64,000 bases of DNA from Pedococcus_A sp963730585 (GCA_963730585.1 CAVSSL010000014.1:72158-136157); one strand, 5' to 3'; counted from the first letter of the stretch, positions 8,188 to 17,515 are shown. Program-made: numbers and translations. The notes: a model not told the origin generated them from the sequence alone.

Positions 8188-9510
8188 TCAGGCGGTCTTG
8201 GCGGCGGTGAAGCCCTGCTCGAGGTCGGCGATGATGTCGTCGATGTGCTCGATGCCGACGGCCAGGCGGACCAGTCCGGGTGTGACACCGGCCTTGAGGC
8301 GGTCGCCGTCGGGGCCCTGCGAGTGCGTCGTCGACGCCGGGTGGATGGCGAGCGAGCGGACGTCACCGATGTTGGCGACGTGGCTGTGCAGCCTCAGCGC
8401 CTCGACGAACCGCTTGCCGGCCTCGACGCCGCCGTGGATCTCGAAGGCCAGCACGGCGCCGGCACCCTGGGGCGAGTACTTCTGCGCCTTGGCGTAGCTC
8501 TCGTGGTCAGGCAGTGAGGCCCACACGACGCGCTCGACCTGGTCCTTGGACTGGAGGTACTCGGCCACCTTGTGGGTGTTCTCGAGGTGGCGGTCGAGGC
8601 GCAGGCTCAGCGTCTCGACGCCCTGGGCGATGAGGAACGCGTTGAACGGCGAGATGGCGGCGCCGATGTCGCGCAGCAGCTGCACCCGGGCCTTGAGGAT
8701 GAAGGCGAGGTTGGCCCCGAGCGGGCTGCCCACGCCGAGGTCCCGCGCGAAGACCAGCCCGTGGTAGCTCTCCTCCGGCGTGTTGTAGTTCGGGAACTTC
8801 TCCGGGTCCTTGCCGTAGTCGAAGGTGCCGCCGTCGACGATCACGCCGGCGATCGACGTGCCGTGTCCGCCAAGGTATTTCGTCGCCGAGTGCACCACCA
8901 CGTCGGCGCCCCACTCCAGCGGGCGGATGAGGTACGGCGTGGCGATCGTGTTGTCGACGACGAGCGGGACGCCGTTGTCGTGGGCCACCTGTGCGACGGC
9001 CTCGATGTCGAGGACCTCGGACTTGGGGTTGGAGATGGTCTCGGCGAAGAAGAGCTTGGTGTTGGGCTGGACCGCGGCCTTCCACGACTCGATGTCGTTG
9101 GGGTCGTCGACAAAGGTCACCTGCAGCCCGAACTTCGGCAGCGTGTGCTTGAGCAGGTTGAAGGTGCCCCCGTAGAGGCTGGGGCTCGCGACGACGTGGT
9201 CGCCCGCCTCGGCGATGTTGAGGATCGCCAGGGTCTCGGCGGCCTGGCCCGACGCGACGAGGAGGGCACCGACGCCACCCTCGAGGGAGGCGATGCGCTG
9301 CTCGACGGCATCCTGCGTCGGGTTCATGATGCGCGTGTAGATGTTGCCGAACTCCTTGAGGGCAAAGAGGTTCGCGGCGTGGTCGGTGTCCTTGAAGACG
9401 TAGGACGTGGTCTGGTAGATCGGCAGCGCGCGGGCGCCGGTGGCCGAGTCCGGCTCCTGGCCGACGTGGATCTGCCGGGTCTCGAAGGACCAGTTCGGGG
9501 TGTCGCTCAT
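8188..9510 (-). CDS. metY: O-acetylhomoserine aminocarboxypropyltransferase (PLP-dependent, sulfhydrylase)
   Basis: A 440-residue Cys/Met-metabolism PLP enzyme of the O-acetylhomoserine sulfhydrylase branch, which makes homocysteine (or methionine) from O-acetylhomoserine and sulfide or thiols in the cytoplasm. The N-terminus (FETRQIHVGQEPDSATGA) and the ALPIYQTTSYVF segment match this family. TRIMNPTQDAVEQRIASLEG follows, and the PLP lysine is K211 in SATKYLGGHGTS. Full length for the family. The 5' leader carries a SAM-IV riboswitch, so expression should fall when S-adenosylmethionine is abundant. The usual partner metX is not next to it; the downstream neighbour converges. Confidence 0.95.
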   Translation of the reverse strand: MSDTPNWSFETRQIHVGQEPDSATGARALPIYQTTSYVFKDTDHAANLFALKEFGNIYTRIMNPTQDAVEQRIASLEGGVGALLVASGQAAETLAILNIAEAGDHVVASPSLYGGTFNLLKHTLPKFGLQVTFVDDPNDIESWKAAVQPNTKLFFAETISNPKSEVLDIEAVAQVAHDNGVPLVVDNTIATPYLIRPLEWGADVVVHSATKYLGGHGTSIAGVIVDGGTFDYGKDPEKFPNYNTPEESYHGLVFARDLGVGSPLGANLAFILKARVQLLRDIGAAISPFNAFLIAQGVETLSLRLDRHLENTHKVAEYLQSKDQVERVVWASLPDHESYAKAQKYSPQGAGAVLAFEIHGGVEAGKRFVEALRLHSHVANIGDVRSLAIHPASTTHSQGPDGDRLKAGVTPGLVRLAVGIEHIDDIIADLEQGFTAAKTA

Positions 9511-9601
9511 CGGGGGTCCCTTTCACATCAAGGTCGGCATGCCGTGTGGTCGCATGTCGTTGGTCGTATGCCGTGTGCACGAGTCAGGGGCTTGCGCCCA
9601 G

Positions 9602-9684
9602 GACGCCCCTGGGGCCCTCGCTCGTGGAACGTGCCGGAGGCCCTGGGGGCGTCACCGACGGCGGTGATGAGCACCGTCGGTGAC
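9602..9684 (-). promoter_or_regulatory. expression platform hairpins between riboswitch and metY
   Basis: Two stems lie between the aptamer and metY. GTCACCGACGG (9651-9661) pairs perfectly with CCGTCGGTGAC (9674-9684). GACGCCCC (9602-9609) pairs with GGGGCGTC (9646-9653). They share bases 9651-9653, so they cannot both form fully, which is the layout expected of a switching platform. Which one terminates or sequesters is inference. A GTATGCCG octamer at 9566 lies just downstream. Confidence 0.45.
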
Positions 9685-9740
9685 GGTGCGGGACACGTGA
9701 TGAGGTCTCCCGCGCTTGCGCTCGGCTGTTGCCTTGCGCC

Positions 9741-9820
9741 AGGTCTTCACCCGGGGCACCCCACCGCGGTAGGAGGGTTGCCGGTCAGCGAGCCGGGGCT
9801 TCGCGCTGACACTCATGACC
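9741..9820 (-). promoter_or_regulatory. SAM-IV riboswitch
   Basis: Read on the minus strand from 9820, the leader shows the conserved core of the actinobacterial SAM-IV class: GGTCATGAGTGTCAGCG, then AAGCCCCGGCTCGCTGACC, GGCAACCCTCC, CCGCGGTGGGGTGCC and CCGGGTGAAGACC. The first GGTC and last GACC close the basal P1 helix. It sits ~230 bases ahead of metY, in the sense orientation, as known for this class (S-adenosylmethionine-sensing, regulating methionine and sulfur genes). A covariance-model search for SAM-IV would confirm it and set the exact ends. Confidence 0.93.
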
Positions 9821-10163
9821 TGCCGTGATGATAGGCATAACGCTCTGAATTGTTGGAGGGCCGTCTCTCATCTCGGACGGGGAAACCGGGTGGCGCGATC
9901 GGTTTCTCTGGCGCAGACTCCCCCGTGGGGACACACAGGGGAATGCGGAAGGGTCGGCCCCACAGCCGGGCCGGCCCCTCCGCTCTGTGACAGTCCCGTC
10001 CGCTGCCGTTGCGGCGTGACTCTCCAGCCGTCCATTCGTTGACCGTGCAGGGGCGGCTACGTCTGTGAATCGTTTCGCCTGTGGAAGGCCAAATGGTCCA
10101 AAACCGGCGAAACCGTAGACTCGGTCCCGAACTGCTGCGACGGGCGACGCCGCCCAGGTCGAG
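9821..10163. other. intergenic region between the metY leader and the lipoprotein gene
   Basis: About 340 bases without a credible gene. It must hold the promoter for the metY leader (leftward) and for the rightward lipoprotein gene. A -10-like TAGACT at 10116-10121 lies ~45 bases before the ATG at 10164, with an AT-richer stretch (CCAAATGGTCCAAAA) ahead of it. No hairpin or repeat stood out. Confidence 0.4.
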
Positions 10164-10793
10164 ATGGGGAGAGTTTTGACCGGATACGCGAAAGCCACCA
10201 TCGTCACCGCCTGTGTTGCCGCGACGGTGGCGCTGACGAGCTGCAGTGATGGCGCCGGCGCCCAGCCGAGCCCTTCGTCGGCGGGGTCGTCGAGCAGTGC
10301 GACCTCGAGCACGACGTCGAGCTCGGCATCGACCACGTCGGGCCCTTCAGGAACGGCAACGGTGAACGTGCCCGCCGCCGCGCGAGCCCACACCGAGGAA
10401 GGCGCCAAGGCCTTCGCGAAGTTCTTCTACGAAGTCGCTGAGTCGAGTCGCAGTCACGTGCCGACGCTTCGAGAACTGCTCCAGTTGTCAGCCTCGAAGT
10501 GCGTCGGCTTGCGCAAGCTTGATAGAGCTCGCCGACGAGATACAAGCAGCGAGGGTACAGCACGTCGACCGTCGATTCGCTCAAGGTCGACGGCGAACTT
10601 ACGTGACCTCGCCAACGACCGCGAACGGCTCTGTCATAGACGTTCTGGCGAAAGATCAGCCATCGCGCGTTCTGCCGATGACGGCATCAGTCGTGTCCAC
10701 CAGACAAGGGCGGCCAAGCTGACCTTTCGAACGACCGTTGTGTGGTCGCGGCAGACGGTTGGCAAGTCAGTCGACTCTGAGCTGGTCCGATGA
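10164..10793 (+). pseudogene. DUF6318-like lipoprotein gene, frame-broken
   Basis: The N-terminus is a good lipoprotein signal: MGRVLTGYAKATIVTACVAA and then a lipobox TSCSDG, so the product would be anchored outside the membrane. A Ser/Thr-rich linker follows, then VPAAARAHTEEGAKAFAKFF, typical of actinobacterial DUF6318 lipoproteins. After residue ~115 the familial reading leaves the frame: ELADEIQAARVQHVD and VTSPTTANGSVIDVLA continue in the next frame (10519-10722), and the end (KLTFRTTVVW) returns to the first. At least two shifts are needed. The ATGA overlap with the following gene is kept. Either a decaying gene or a poorly sequenced stretch. Confidence 0.55.
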
Positions 10794-11749
10794 GGTTGAT
10801 GCTCACGCATCCACTCGCTCTCGTTGCGGCTGCTTGGTCACGCCTGATCAGCCCCGTCATCGCGCCCGCCGCAGATGGCCCCCAGACCGCGCCCCGGCGG
10901 CACGCATATGGCGGCCACTGCCGACGGACGGTCTACGCCAATACCGACGCGGAGACGGCCAGCGAACGCGGCACCGAAAGCTCGATGACGCCAGCAGGAC
11001 CAAGTATGCACCCATCCGAGAGCGCGCAGCCGGCCTATCGAGTACCGACTCACGCTGGCTTGCGGCTCGAACCGCGTTCGGAGCGTCGAGGGCAGCAGAT
11101 GACGTCACGAACTGTTCCGTACGCGCTGACCGCCTGCCGCTACCGCACTCCGCCGTCGGACAAACCCCTGTACTACCTCTGGCGTCGCGCCACCGACCCC
11201 GCCAACAGCCCGTGGGAGCTCGTAGGCGACATGTGCGGGACCGAGGCCGCTCCCGAGGCTGCGGCACCACCTCCTGTTCCGACGATGGGGCAGATCCAGG
11301 AGGCGTTCCGGCGTCTGCCGTTCTCCAAGCCGACGGTGCGCATCGAGCCCAAGGGCAACGTCACGCTCGTCAACCTCCCGACCTACTACGAAGCCACCTG
11401 GCCGGGCGACAGCGGCCTCCAGCCCGGCGAGGTCAGCAAGCCCGTCCAGCTGCTGTCGTGGTCGGTCGAGTTCAAGATCGACTCCCACTCCTACAACTTC
11501 CACTACGGCGACGGCTCCTCGTCCGGCACCGTGGAGGACGCCGGCGGCGGCTACCCGGACGGCAGCGTCAAGCACACCTACACCAAGCCGATCGAGGCTG
11601 CGCCGGTCAGCGTCGACTCCCGGCTCACCGGACAGTTCCGCGTCAACGGCGGCGACTGGGTCGACATCGACACCATCGCCGACCTGCAGAACGAGCCCGT
11701 CACCACCCTGCAGGTCCGCGAGGCCAAGGCCCGTCTCTACACGAACTGA
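10790..11749 (+). CDS. conserved actinobacterial secreted protein, PKD-like region
   Basis: A 319-residue frame from ATG at 10790, overlapping the lipoprotein stop by four bases. The first ~30 residues look like a signal peptide (MRLMLTHPLALVAAAWSRL). Residues ~30-115 are compositionally odd (Arg/Thr-rich) and may be frame-disturbed like the neighbour. From YRTPPSDKPLYYLWRRA onward the sequence looks like real protein, with IEPKGNVTLVNLPTYYEATW, LLSWSVEFKI and SYNFHYGDGSSSG, a beta-rich PKD-like pattern. Genes like this follow DUF6318-type lipoproteins in related actinobacteria, as far as I recall. Role unknown; possibly a cell-surface complex with the lipoprotein. Confidence 0.65.
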   Translation: MRLMLTHPLALVAAAWSRLISPVIAPAADGPQTAPRRHAYGGHCRRTVYANTDAETASERGTESSMTPAGPSMHPSESAQPAYRVPTHAGLRLEPRSERRGQQMTSRTVPYALTACRYRTPPSDKPLYYLWRRATDPANSPWELVGDMCGTEAAPEAAAPPPVPTMGQIQEAFRRLPFSKPTVRIEPKGNVTLVNLPTYYEATWPGDSGLQPGEVSKPVQLLSWSVEFKIDSHSYNFHYGDGSSSGTVEDAGGGYPDGSVKHTYTKPIEAAPVSVDSRLTGQFRVNGGDWVDIDTIADLQNEPVTTLQVREAKARLYTN

Positions 11750-11780
11750 CGGTTCGCCACAGCAACGGGGGCGGCAGGCG

Positions 11781-12890
11781 TCAGGCGCGCCCGACCACCT
11801 GCCGCACCAGGCGTGCGATCTCGACGTCTTCCCGCGCCTCGACCACCGCGACCGCCACCGTGCTCTCGGAGTCGTGCACCAGCGCGTCCAGCTGCGGCGA
11901 CTCGTTGGCCGAGGCCGAGATCCGCGCCCCCGTGAAGCCAAGCCCGGCGATGGCCCGTGACCGGATCGACGCTGCGTTCTCCCCCACGCCGCCGGTGAAG
12001 GTCACCGCGTCAACGCCCCCGAGCGAAGCGACCATCGCGCCCATCTCCCGCACCAGCCGGTGCACGTAGACGTCCACGGCCGCAGCGGCTTCCTCGTCGC
12101 CCGACTCGGCCCGCGAGAGCACCTCCGCCTGGTCCGCGGTCCCGGCCAGCGCCTTGAGCCCGGACTGGTGCTCCAACGCCTCGTTCACCTCGTCGACCGA
12201 GAGCCCTCCCTCGCGCAGCAGCCACAGCACCATCCCGGGATCCACCGTCCCGGACCGTGTTGCCATGACCAGCCCCTCGAGGGGCGTGAAGCCCATGGTC
12301 GTGTCGACACTCCGCCCACCCGCGACGGCACACAGAGACGCCCCTGCGCCGAGGTGGCAGGTCACGACGCGAAGCGAGTCCAGCGGCCGGTCCAGCAGCG
12401 CAGCGGTGCGTCGCGCGGCATACGCGTGCGACAGCCCGTGGAAGCCGAACCGGCGCAGTGGCCACCGTTCCCGCCACGCCGCCGGCACGGCATACGTCGC
12501 CGCGGCAGCGGGCATGTCGCCATGGAAGGCAGTGTCGAAGCACGCGACAGACGGCACGTCACCGAACGCCTTGCGGGTCGCGTCGATGCCCGCGAGCGCC
12601 CGCGGCTGGTGCAGGGGCGCCAAGGACGTCAGCGACTCGATCTGCCCTCGCACTGCGTCGTCGACGACCACGGGCTCGGTCATCTCGGCGCCGTGCACCA
12701 CCCGGTGGCCGACGGCGTCGAAGGACCAGCCGCCCGCCACGTCGTGGAGCACCGAGGCGTCGCCGTCGTCCCAGTGGTCGATCTCATGCTTCTCGACAAC
12801 CTGGTCATCAGCGTCGAGCACGCTCAGCTTCAGGCTGGACGACCCGGCGTTGACCACCAGGACCCGCCCGACCGGCGTGCCGGCGCTCAT
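11781..12890 (-). CDS. ackA: acetate kinase
   Basis: A 369-residue acetokinase family enzyme that transfers phosphate between acetyl phosphate and ADP, giving ATP and acetate. Signatures: VLVVNAGSSSLKLSVLD near the N-terminus, GHRVVHG, then CFDTAFHGDMP, RRFGFHGLSHAYAA with the substrate-site histidines, VTCHLGAGASLCAV (phosphate loop), and VTFTGGVGENAASIR. Slightly shorter than the usual ~400 residues. The ATG overlaps the stop of the phosphoketolase gene by four bases, so the two form a coupled operon that turns sugar phosphates into acetyl phosphate and then acetate plus ATP. Confidence 0.96.
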   Translation of the reverse strand: MSAGTPVGRVLVVNAGSSSLKLSVLDADDQVVEKHEIDHWDDGDASVLHDVAGGWSFDAVGHRVVHGAEMTEPVVVDDAVRGQIESLTSLAPLHQPRALAGIDATRKAFGDVPSVACFDTAFHGDMPAAAATYAVPAAWRERWPLRRFGFHGLSHAYAARRTAALLDRPLDSLRVVTCHLGAGASLCAVAGGRSVDTTMGFTPLEGLVMATRSGTVDPGMVLWLLREGGLSVDEVNEALEHQSGLKALAGTADQAEVLSRAESGDEEAAAAVDVYVHRLVREMGAMVASLGGVDAVTFTGGVGENAASIRSRAIAGLGFTGARISASANESPQLDALVHDSESTVAVAVVEAREDVEIARLVRQVVGRA

Positions 12891-15285
12891 GACTGCGGCC
12901 ACGTCCAGTCGCGCACCTCCGGCATGTCCTCGCCGTGCTCGCGCACGTACCGGTGGTGGACGGCCCGCTTGTCGACCATCTGCTGTCGCACCACCGCCGC
13001 CCGCGTCCCGAGGCCGGGCACCCGGTCGATGACGTCCATGACCAGCTTGTAGCGGTCCATGTCGTTCATGACGACCATGTCGAAGGGCGTCGTCGTCGTG
13101 CCCTCCTCCTTGTAGCCGCGCGCATGCAGGTTGTCGTGGTTGGTCCGCCGGTAGGTCAGCCGGTGGATCAGCCACGGATACCCGTGGTAGGCAAAGATGA
13201 TCGGCTTGTCCGGGGTGAAGATGGCGTCGAACTCGGCGTCCGGCAGCCCGTGCGGGTGCTCGCTCGCTGACTGCAGCTTCATGAGGTCGACGACGTTCAC
13301 CACCCGCACCTTCAGGTCAGGCAGGTACTGGCGCAGCAGGTCGGCCGCGGCCAGCACCTCCAGCGTCGGCACGTCGCCGGCGCACCCGAGCACCACGTCG
13401 GGGTCGCCGTCGTCGTTGCTGGCCCAGTCCCACACGCCGATGCCGCGAGCACAGTGCGCCGCCGCCTCGTCGATGGTGAGCCAGTTCGGCTGCGGCTGCT
13501 TGCCGGCCACCACGACGTTGACGTAGTCGCGGCTGCGCAGGCAGTGGTCGGCCACCGACAGCAGGCAGTTGCCGTCCGGCGGCAGGTAGACACGGATGAC
13601 CTCGGCCTTCTTGTTCACCACGTGGTCGATGAACCCCGGGTCCTGGTGCGAGAAGCCGTTGTGGTCCTGCCGCCACACGTGCGAGGTGAGCAGGTAGTTG
13701 AGCGACGGGATCGAGGCCCGCCACTCGATGTTCCGCGTGGTCTTGAGCCACTTGGCGTGCTGGTTGAACATCGAGTCGATGATGTGGATGAACGCCTCGT
13801 AGCAGCTGAACAGCCCGTGCCGCCCGGTCAGCAGGTAGCCCTCGAGCCAGCCCTGGCACAGGTGCTCGGACAGCACCTCCATGACGCGGCCGTCCGGAGC
13901 GAGGTGCTCGTCGGTCGGCAGCACCTCGGCGTTCCACGTCTTGTTCGTCACCTCGAAGACCGCGGACAGCCGGTTGGAGGCGGTCTCGTCGGGCCCGAAG
14001 AGCCGGAAGTTCTGCATGTTCCGCCGCATCACCTCGGCCATGAACCCGCCGAGCACCCGCGTCGCCTCGGCGACACTCCCCCCGGGCTGCGGCACCTCGA
14101 CCCCGAAGTCGCGGAAGTCCGGCAGGTCGAGGTCGACCATCAGGCGACCGCCGTTGGCGTGCGGGTTGGCACCCATCCGGCGCTCCCCCGTCGGCGCCCA
14201 CGCCTGCAGCAGCTCGACCGGACGGCCCTGCTCGTCGAACAGCTCTTCGGGACGGTAGCTGCGCAGCCACTCCTCGAGCATCGCCATGTGCTCGGCGTTC
14301 CCTCGCACCGACGCCAGCGGCACCTGGTGGGCGCGCCAGGTGCCCTCCACCTGTACGCCGTCGACCTTGTCCGGGCCGGTCCAGCCCTTCGGCGTCTTGA
14401 GCACGATCATCGGCCACAGGACCTCGGGCGTCACCCGGCGACGGTGCCCCCGACTCCGAACGGGCCTGCGCCTGGATGCCCTTGATCTCGTCGAGCACCG
14501 TGTCGAGCGTCGCGGCCATCTCCTGGTGCACCTGCCGCGGGTCGTCGCCCTCGACGAGGTAGGGCTTCCACCCGCACCCCTCGAGCATCTTCTCCGAGCG
14601 CGTCGTCCCCGATCCGCGACAGCACAGTGGGATTGGCGATCTTGTAGCCGTTGAGGTGCAGGATCGGCAGCACGGCGCCGTCGCGCGACGCGTCGAGGAA
14701 ACGGGTCGACTGCCACGACGTCGCGAGTGCGCCCGTCTCGGCCTCACCGTCACCGACCACACACGTCACGACCAGGTCGGGGTTGTCGAAGGCCGCCCCG
14801 AACGCGTGCGCCAGCGAGTAGCCGAGCTCCCCGCCCTCGTGGATCGACCCCGGCAGCTCGGGTGCCACGTGGCTCGGGATCCCCCCGGGGAAGGAGAACT
14901 GCCGGAAGAGCCGCTGCATCCCGCCCAGGTCACGGCGGATCGAGGGGTAGGCGTCGCTGTAGCTGCCCTCCAGCCAGGCGTTCGAGGCGATCGCCGGACC
15001 GCCGTGCCCCGGGCCGATGATGTAGATCATGTCGAGGTCGCGCTCCCGGATCACCCGGTTGCAGTGCGCGTAGACCAGGTTCAGCCCGGGCGTGGTGCCC
15101 CAGTGCCCCAGCAGCCGCGGCTTGATGTGCTCGGCCGCCAGCGGTTCCTTCAGGAGCGGGTTGTCCAGCAGGTAGATCTGCCCGACGGACAGGTAGTTGG
15201 CCGCCCGGAAGTACGCGTCGACCCCCTCCAGCGCCTGCTCGTCGAGTGCCGTCGTCCCCTGCTCGCCTGCCGTGACCCTGCGCAT
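12887..15285 (-). pseudogene. xfp: phosphoketolase (Xfp type), broken by two single-base insertions
   Basis: The enzyme cleaves xylulose-5-phosphate (or fructose-6-phosphate) to acetyl phosphate using thiamine diphosphate. ATG at 15285 has AGGAG upstream. The N-terminal third is intact (YFRAANYLSVGQIYLLDNP, then GHWGTTPGLNLVYAHCNR, VGDGEAETG). The frame shifts after ANPTVLSRIGDDAL, at about 14594-14595, where one C too many separates it from EKMLEGCGWKPYLVEGDD. It shifts again in a five-C run at 14447-14451, after which PMIVLKTPKGWTGP runs to the end in frame. Removing both bases gives ~798 residues, the full family length. Exact reading on either side suggests sequencing error more than decay. 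Confidence 0.85.
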
Positions 15286-15448
15286 CAACGCTCCTCACTC
15301 ACCCCGGGCACCGCGCGACCGCGCGACGCCGTATGCCGTGCACGCCCACCCTGTCAGGGCTCACCGCCCGTGGCCACAGGACTTCCGACCCGTCCGCATT
15401 TGTCACCGAAGGTTCCGATCCGGCCCGCTCCCTGTTTGGATGGGGCCC

Positions 15449-15895
15449 ATGGCCATCGAGGGTGAGTACGTCCCGAGTCCGCGCGGCTGGGTCCGCGAGC
15501 AGGTCGAGACGATCGAGGAGAAGGGCACCACGCGAGCGGTGCACATCATGAACCGCCCCGTCGTGCTGCTGACCATGCGCGGCCTGTCCGGCAAGGTCCG
15601 CAAGGTGCCGCTGATGCGCGTGGAGCACGAGGGCGTGTATGCCGCGGTCGCCAGCCAGGGGGGCGCGCCGGACCACCCCAAGTGGTACGCCAACCTGCGC
15701 AAGAACCCGGTGCTCGACCTCCAGGACGACTCCGAGACCTGGGCCGCTCGGGCCCGGGAGATCGAGGGCGCCGAGCGCGAGGAGTGGTGGCAGCGCTGCG
15801 TCGAGGCGTTCCCGCCCTACGCCGAGTACCAGGAGAAGACAGACCGGCTCATCCCCGTGCTGCTGCTCGAGCCGCACGAGCACAAGGGCAACTGA
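15449..15895 (+). CDS. nitroreductase/deazaflavin-dependent (F420-type) oxidoreductase family protein
   Basis: A 148-residue protein starting MAIEGEYVPSPRGWVREQVE, the usual opening of actinobacterial F420-dependent Ddn-like nitroreductase family proteins. It has RPVVLLTMRGLSGKVRKVPL, a beta-barrel strand pair with the basic loop that binds the cofactor phosphate, then APDHPKWYANLRKNP, a hallmark of the family. An ATG three codons upstream (15440) is also possible. Likely a single-gene transcript. The substrate cannot be predicted; relatives reduce nitro compounds or quinones with reduced F420. Confidence 0.88.
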   Translation: MAIEGEYVPSPRGWVREQVETIEEKGTTRAVHIMNRPVVLLTMRGLSGKVRKVPLMRVEHEGVYAAVASQGGAPDHPKWYANLRKNPVLDLQDDSETWAARAREIEGAEREEWWQRCVEAFPPYAEYQEKTDRLIPVLLLEPHEHKGN

Positions 15896-15963
15896 CCCGA
15901 GGGACGTCACTCCCAGCCCGGCTCGGCTGGCCACCGCCGTCGCCCAGGCGGACGATGGTCGGC

Positions 15964-16755
15964 ATGGCGTCCACGCCGCGCGCCAGACGGGCTCGAGCTC
16001 GTCTTCGCCGACGAGTTCGACGGTCCCGACCTCGACCGCGACGTCTGGCTGCCGCACTACCTCCCCGCGTGGAGCTCCCTCGCGGCCTCGGCCGCCACCT
16101 ACGTGGTGAGCGACTCCTGCCTGGTCCTGACCATCCCGCCGGAGCAGGGGCTGTGGTGCGGCCCCGACCACAAGCCGCCGCTGCGGGTGTCCGGCGTGCA
16201 GTCGGGGAACGTCTCGGGGCCTGTCGGCAGCACCGCCGGCCAGCAGCCGTACCGACCGGGTCTGACCGTCGGGGAGGAGCAGGCGCCCTTCTGGGGCTGG
16301 ACGCCCGACGGAGGCCTCATCGAGATCCGCCTCAGGGGCGAGGTGACGGCCCGCTCGATGGTCGCCTTCTGGCTGGTCGGGCTCGAGCAGGTGCCGGAAC
16401 AGTCCGCGGAGATCTGCGTGGTGGAGGTGTTCGGGAACGCCGTCCGCCCCGACGGCTCGACCGCCGTCGGCATGGGGCTCCACGCCTTCCGCGACCCCGG
16501 CGTCCGTGAGGACTTCGCCGCCCTCCGGCTTCCTGCTCGACGTCGCCGACTTCCACACCTACGCCGCCGACTGGACGCCGGAGCGGGTGGACTTCCTCGT
16601 CGACGGCGAGGTGGTGCGCACCTGCCAGGCAGCCGCCCACGTACGCGATGCAGGCCATGATCGCGGTCTTCGACTTCCCGGAGTGGTCCACCGGGGACGA
16701 CGGCCAGGCCGTGCCGCTGCTGGCCGTCGACTGGGTGCGGTGTTACCGGCGCTGA
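15964..16755 (+). pseudogene. glycoside hydrolase family 16-like protein, frame-broken
   Basis: Fragments in three frames add up to a GH16-like protein of ~260 residues. LELVFADEFDGPDLDRDVWL is the usual start of the family, and SDSCLVLTIPPEQGLWCGPD follows. VEVFGNAV sits where the catalytic E-x-D-x-x-E motif of laminarinases would be; its pattern is degenerate (ICVVEVFG), so activity may differ. FHTYAADWTPERVDFLVDGE then comes in a second frame, and VFDFPEWSTGD to DWVRCYRR in a third. Frame changes lie at about 15988, 16525 and 16640. No signal peptide is seen. It converges on the leftward membrane gene. Confidence 0.6.
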
Positions 16756-17157
16756 GCGGCCGTCGCGCGTCCGGCGCAGCCACAGCAGACCGAGCACCGG
16801 CAGCACGAGCGGCACGTAGCCGTACCCGGAGCCGAAGTGCGACCACACCGTCTTGTCGGGGAACGCCTCAGGCACGAGGTAGGACGCGAGCCCGACGACG
16901 AGCACCCCGACCAGCTCGATGACGATCGCGGCCAGCGCGACCCGCCACGACGTCCGGCTCCCCCGCGCCAGCGCCACGGTGGCCACGATGTAGATCACCG
17001 CCGCGAGCGCCGAGAGCAGGTAGGCCACGGGGGCCCGCGAGAAGTACTCGGTGATCTGCAGGACCGAACGTCCCGTCGCGGCCAGGGCCAGCACGGCATA
17101 CACCGCCACCAGCACCACGCCCGGTCCCGACCGGGTGCTCGTGCGCTGCTCAGCCAT
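16099..17157 (-). CDS. four-helix membrane protein with questionable C-terminal extension
   Basis: The first ~130 residues (17157 to about 16750) look like real protein with about four transmembrane helices: VVLVAVYAVLALAATGRSVL, PVAYLLSALAAVIYIVATVA, LAAIVIELVGVLVVGLASYL and VPLVLPVLGLLWLRR. Small proteins of this kind are common in actinobacteria, and the last helix ends with WLRRT just as in this one. The remaining ~220 residues lie antisense to the GH16 remnant and have shadow-like composition, so the true stop has probably been lost through a base error near 16750. The start overlaps the end of the next membrane gene by eight bases. Function unknown. Confidence 0.55.
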   Translation of the reverse strand: MAEQRTSTRSGPGVVLVAVYAVLALAATGRSVLQITEYFSRAPVAYLLSALAAVIYIVATVALARGSRTSWRVALAAIVIELVGVLVVGLASYLVPEAFPDKTVWSHFGSGYGYVPLVLPVLGLLWLRRTRDGRSAPVTPHPVDGQQRHGLAVVPGGPLREVEDRDHGLHRVRGRLPGRCAPPRRRRGSPPAPASSRRRRCGSRRRRAGSRRAAKSSRTPGSRKAWSPMPTAVEPSGRTAFPNTSTTQISADCSGTCSSPTSQKATIERAVTSPLRRISMRPPSGVQPQKGACSSPTVRPGRYGCWPAVLPTGPETFPDCTPDTRSGGLWSGPHHSPCSGGMVRTRQESLTT

Positions 17158-17515
17158 GGAGGTCCCAGATCTGCTGGAGGCGACCGGTCATGATCGCCAC
17201 CGCGAACGCGCCCGCCACGATGACGCCCATCGCCCACCGCGTCTTCTCCTTGATGGCGAGGAAGGCCACGGCGGGCGGGATGAACGGCAGGGTCAGCCCG
17301 TATGCCGCGTACGTCGCCTGTTCGGCGCCGCCACCGCCGACGTCGCCGACGCTCACCAGGACCACGACGGCCTGCGCGACGAGGCCGAGCTCGAGCAGGC
17401 CGGCGACGACGAGCAGCCGGTCGTCGATGAGCCGGTCGCGCCAGGCGTACCAGCCGGCCAGGACCGCGAGGACTGCCGACGCGACGTAGATGGCCACGGT
17501 CAGGGGGAACAGCAC
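17150..17515 (-). CDS. small integral membrane protein
   Basis: A 121-residue protein with about four hydrophobic helices: FPLTVAIYVASAVLAVLAGW, LLVVAGLLELGLVAQAVVVL, AYGLTLPFIPPAVAFLAIK and WAMGVIVAGAFAVAIMTGR. It ends RLQQIWDLHG, and its stop lies inside the start of the next membrane gene, so the two are co-transcribed and probably coupled. I do not recognise a characterised family. Pairs of small membrane proteins like this are widespread in actinobacteria without known function. Confidence 0.8.
   Translation of the reverse strand: MLFPLTVAIYVASAVLAVLAGWYAWRDRLIDDRLLVVAGLLELGLVAQAVVVLVSVGDVGGGGAEQATYAAYGLTLPFIPPAVAFLAIKEKTRWAMGVIVAGAFAVAIMTGRLQQIWDLHG

Noticed and set aside
8572..9828. 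Rightward 418-codon frame opposite metY
   Set aside because: Antisense to metY and the SAM-IV riboswitch; composition is shadow-like.
12887..14716. Treating the phosphoketolase pieces as separate genes
   Set aside because: The pieces join into one family-length protein when two single bases are removed; neither inner piece has a credible start.
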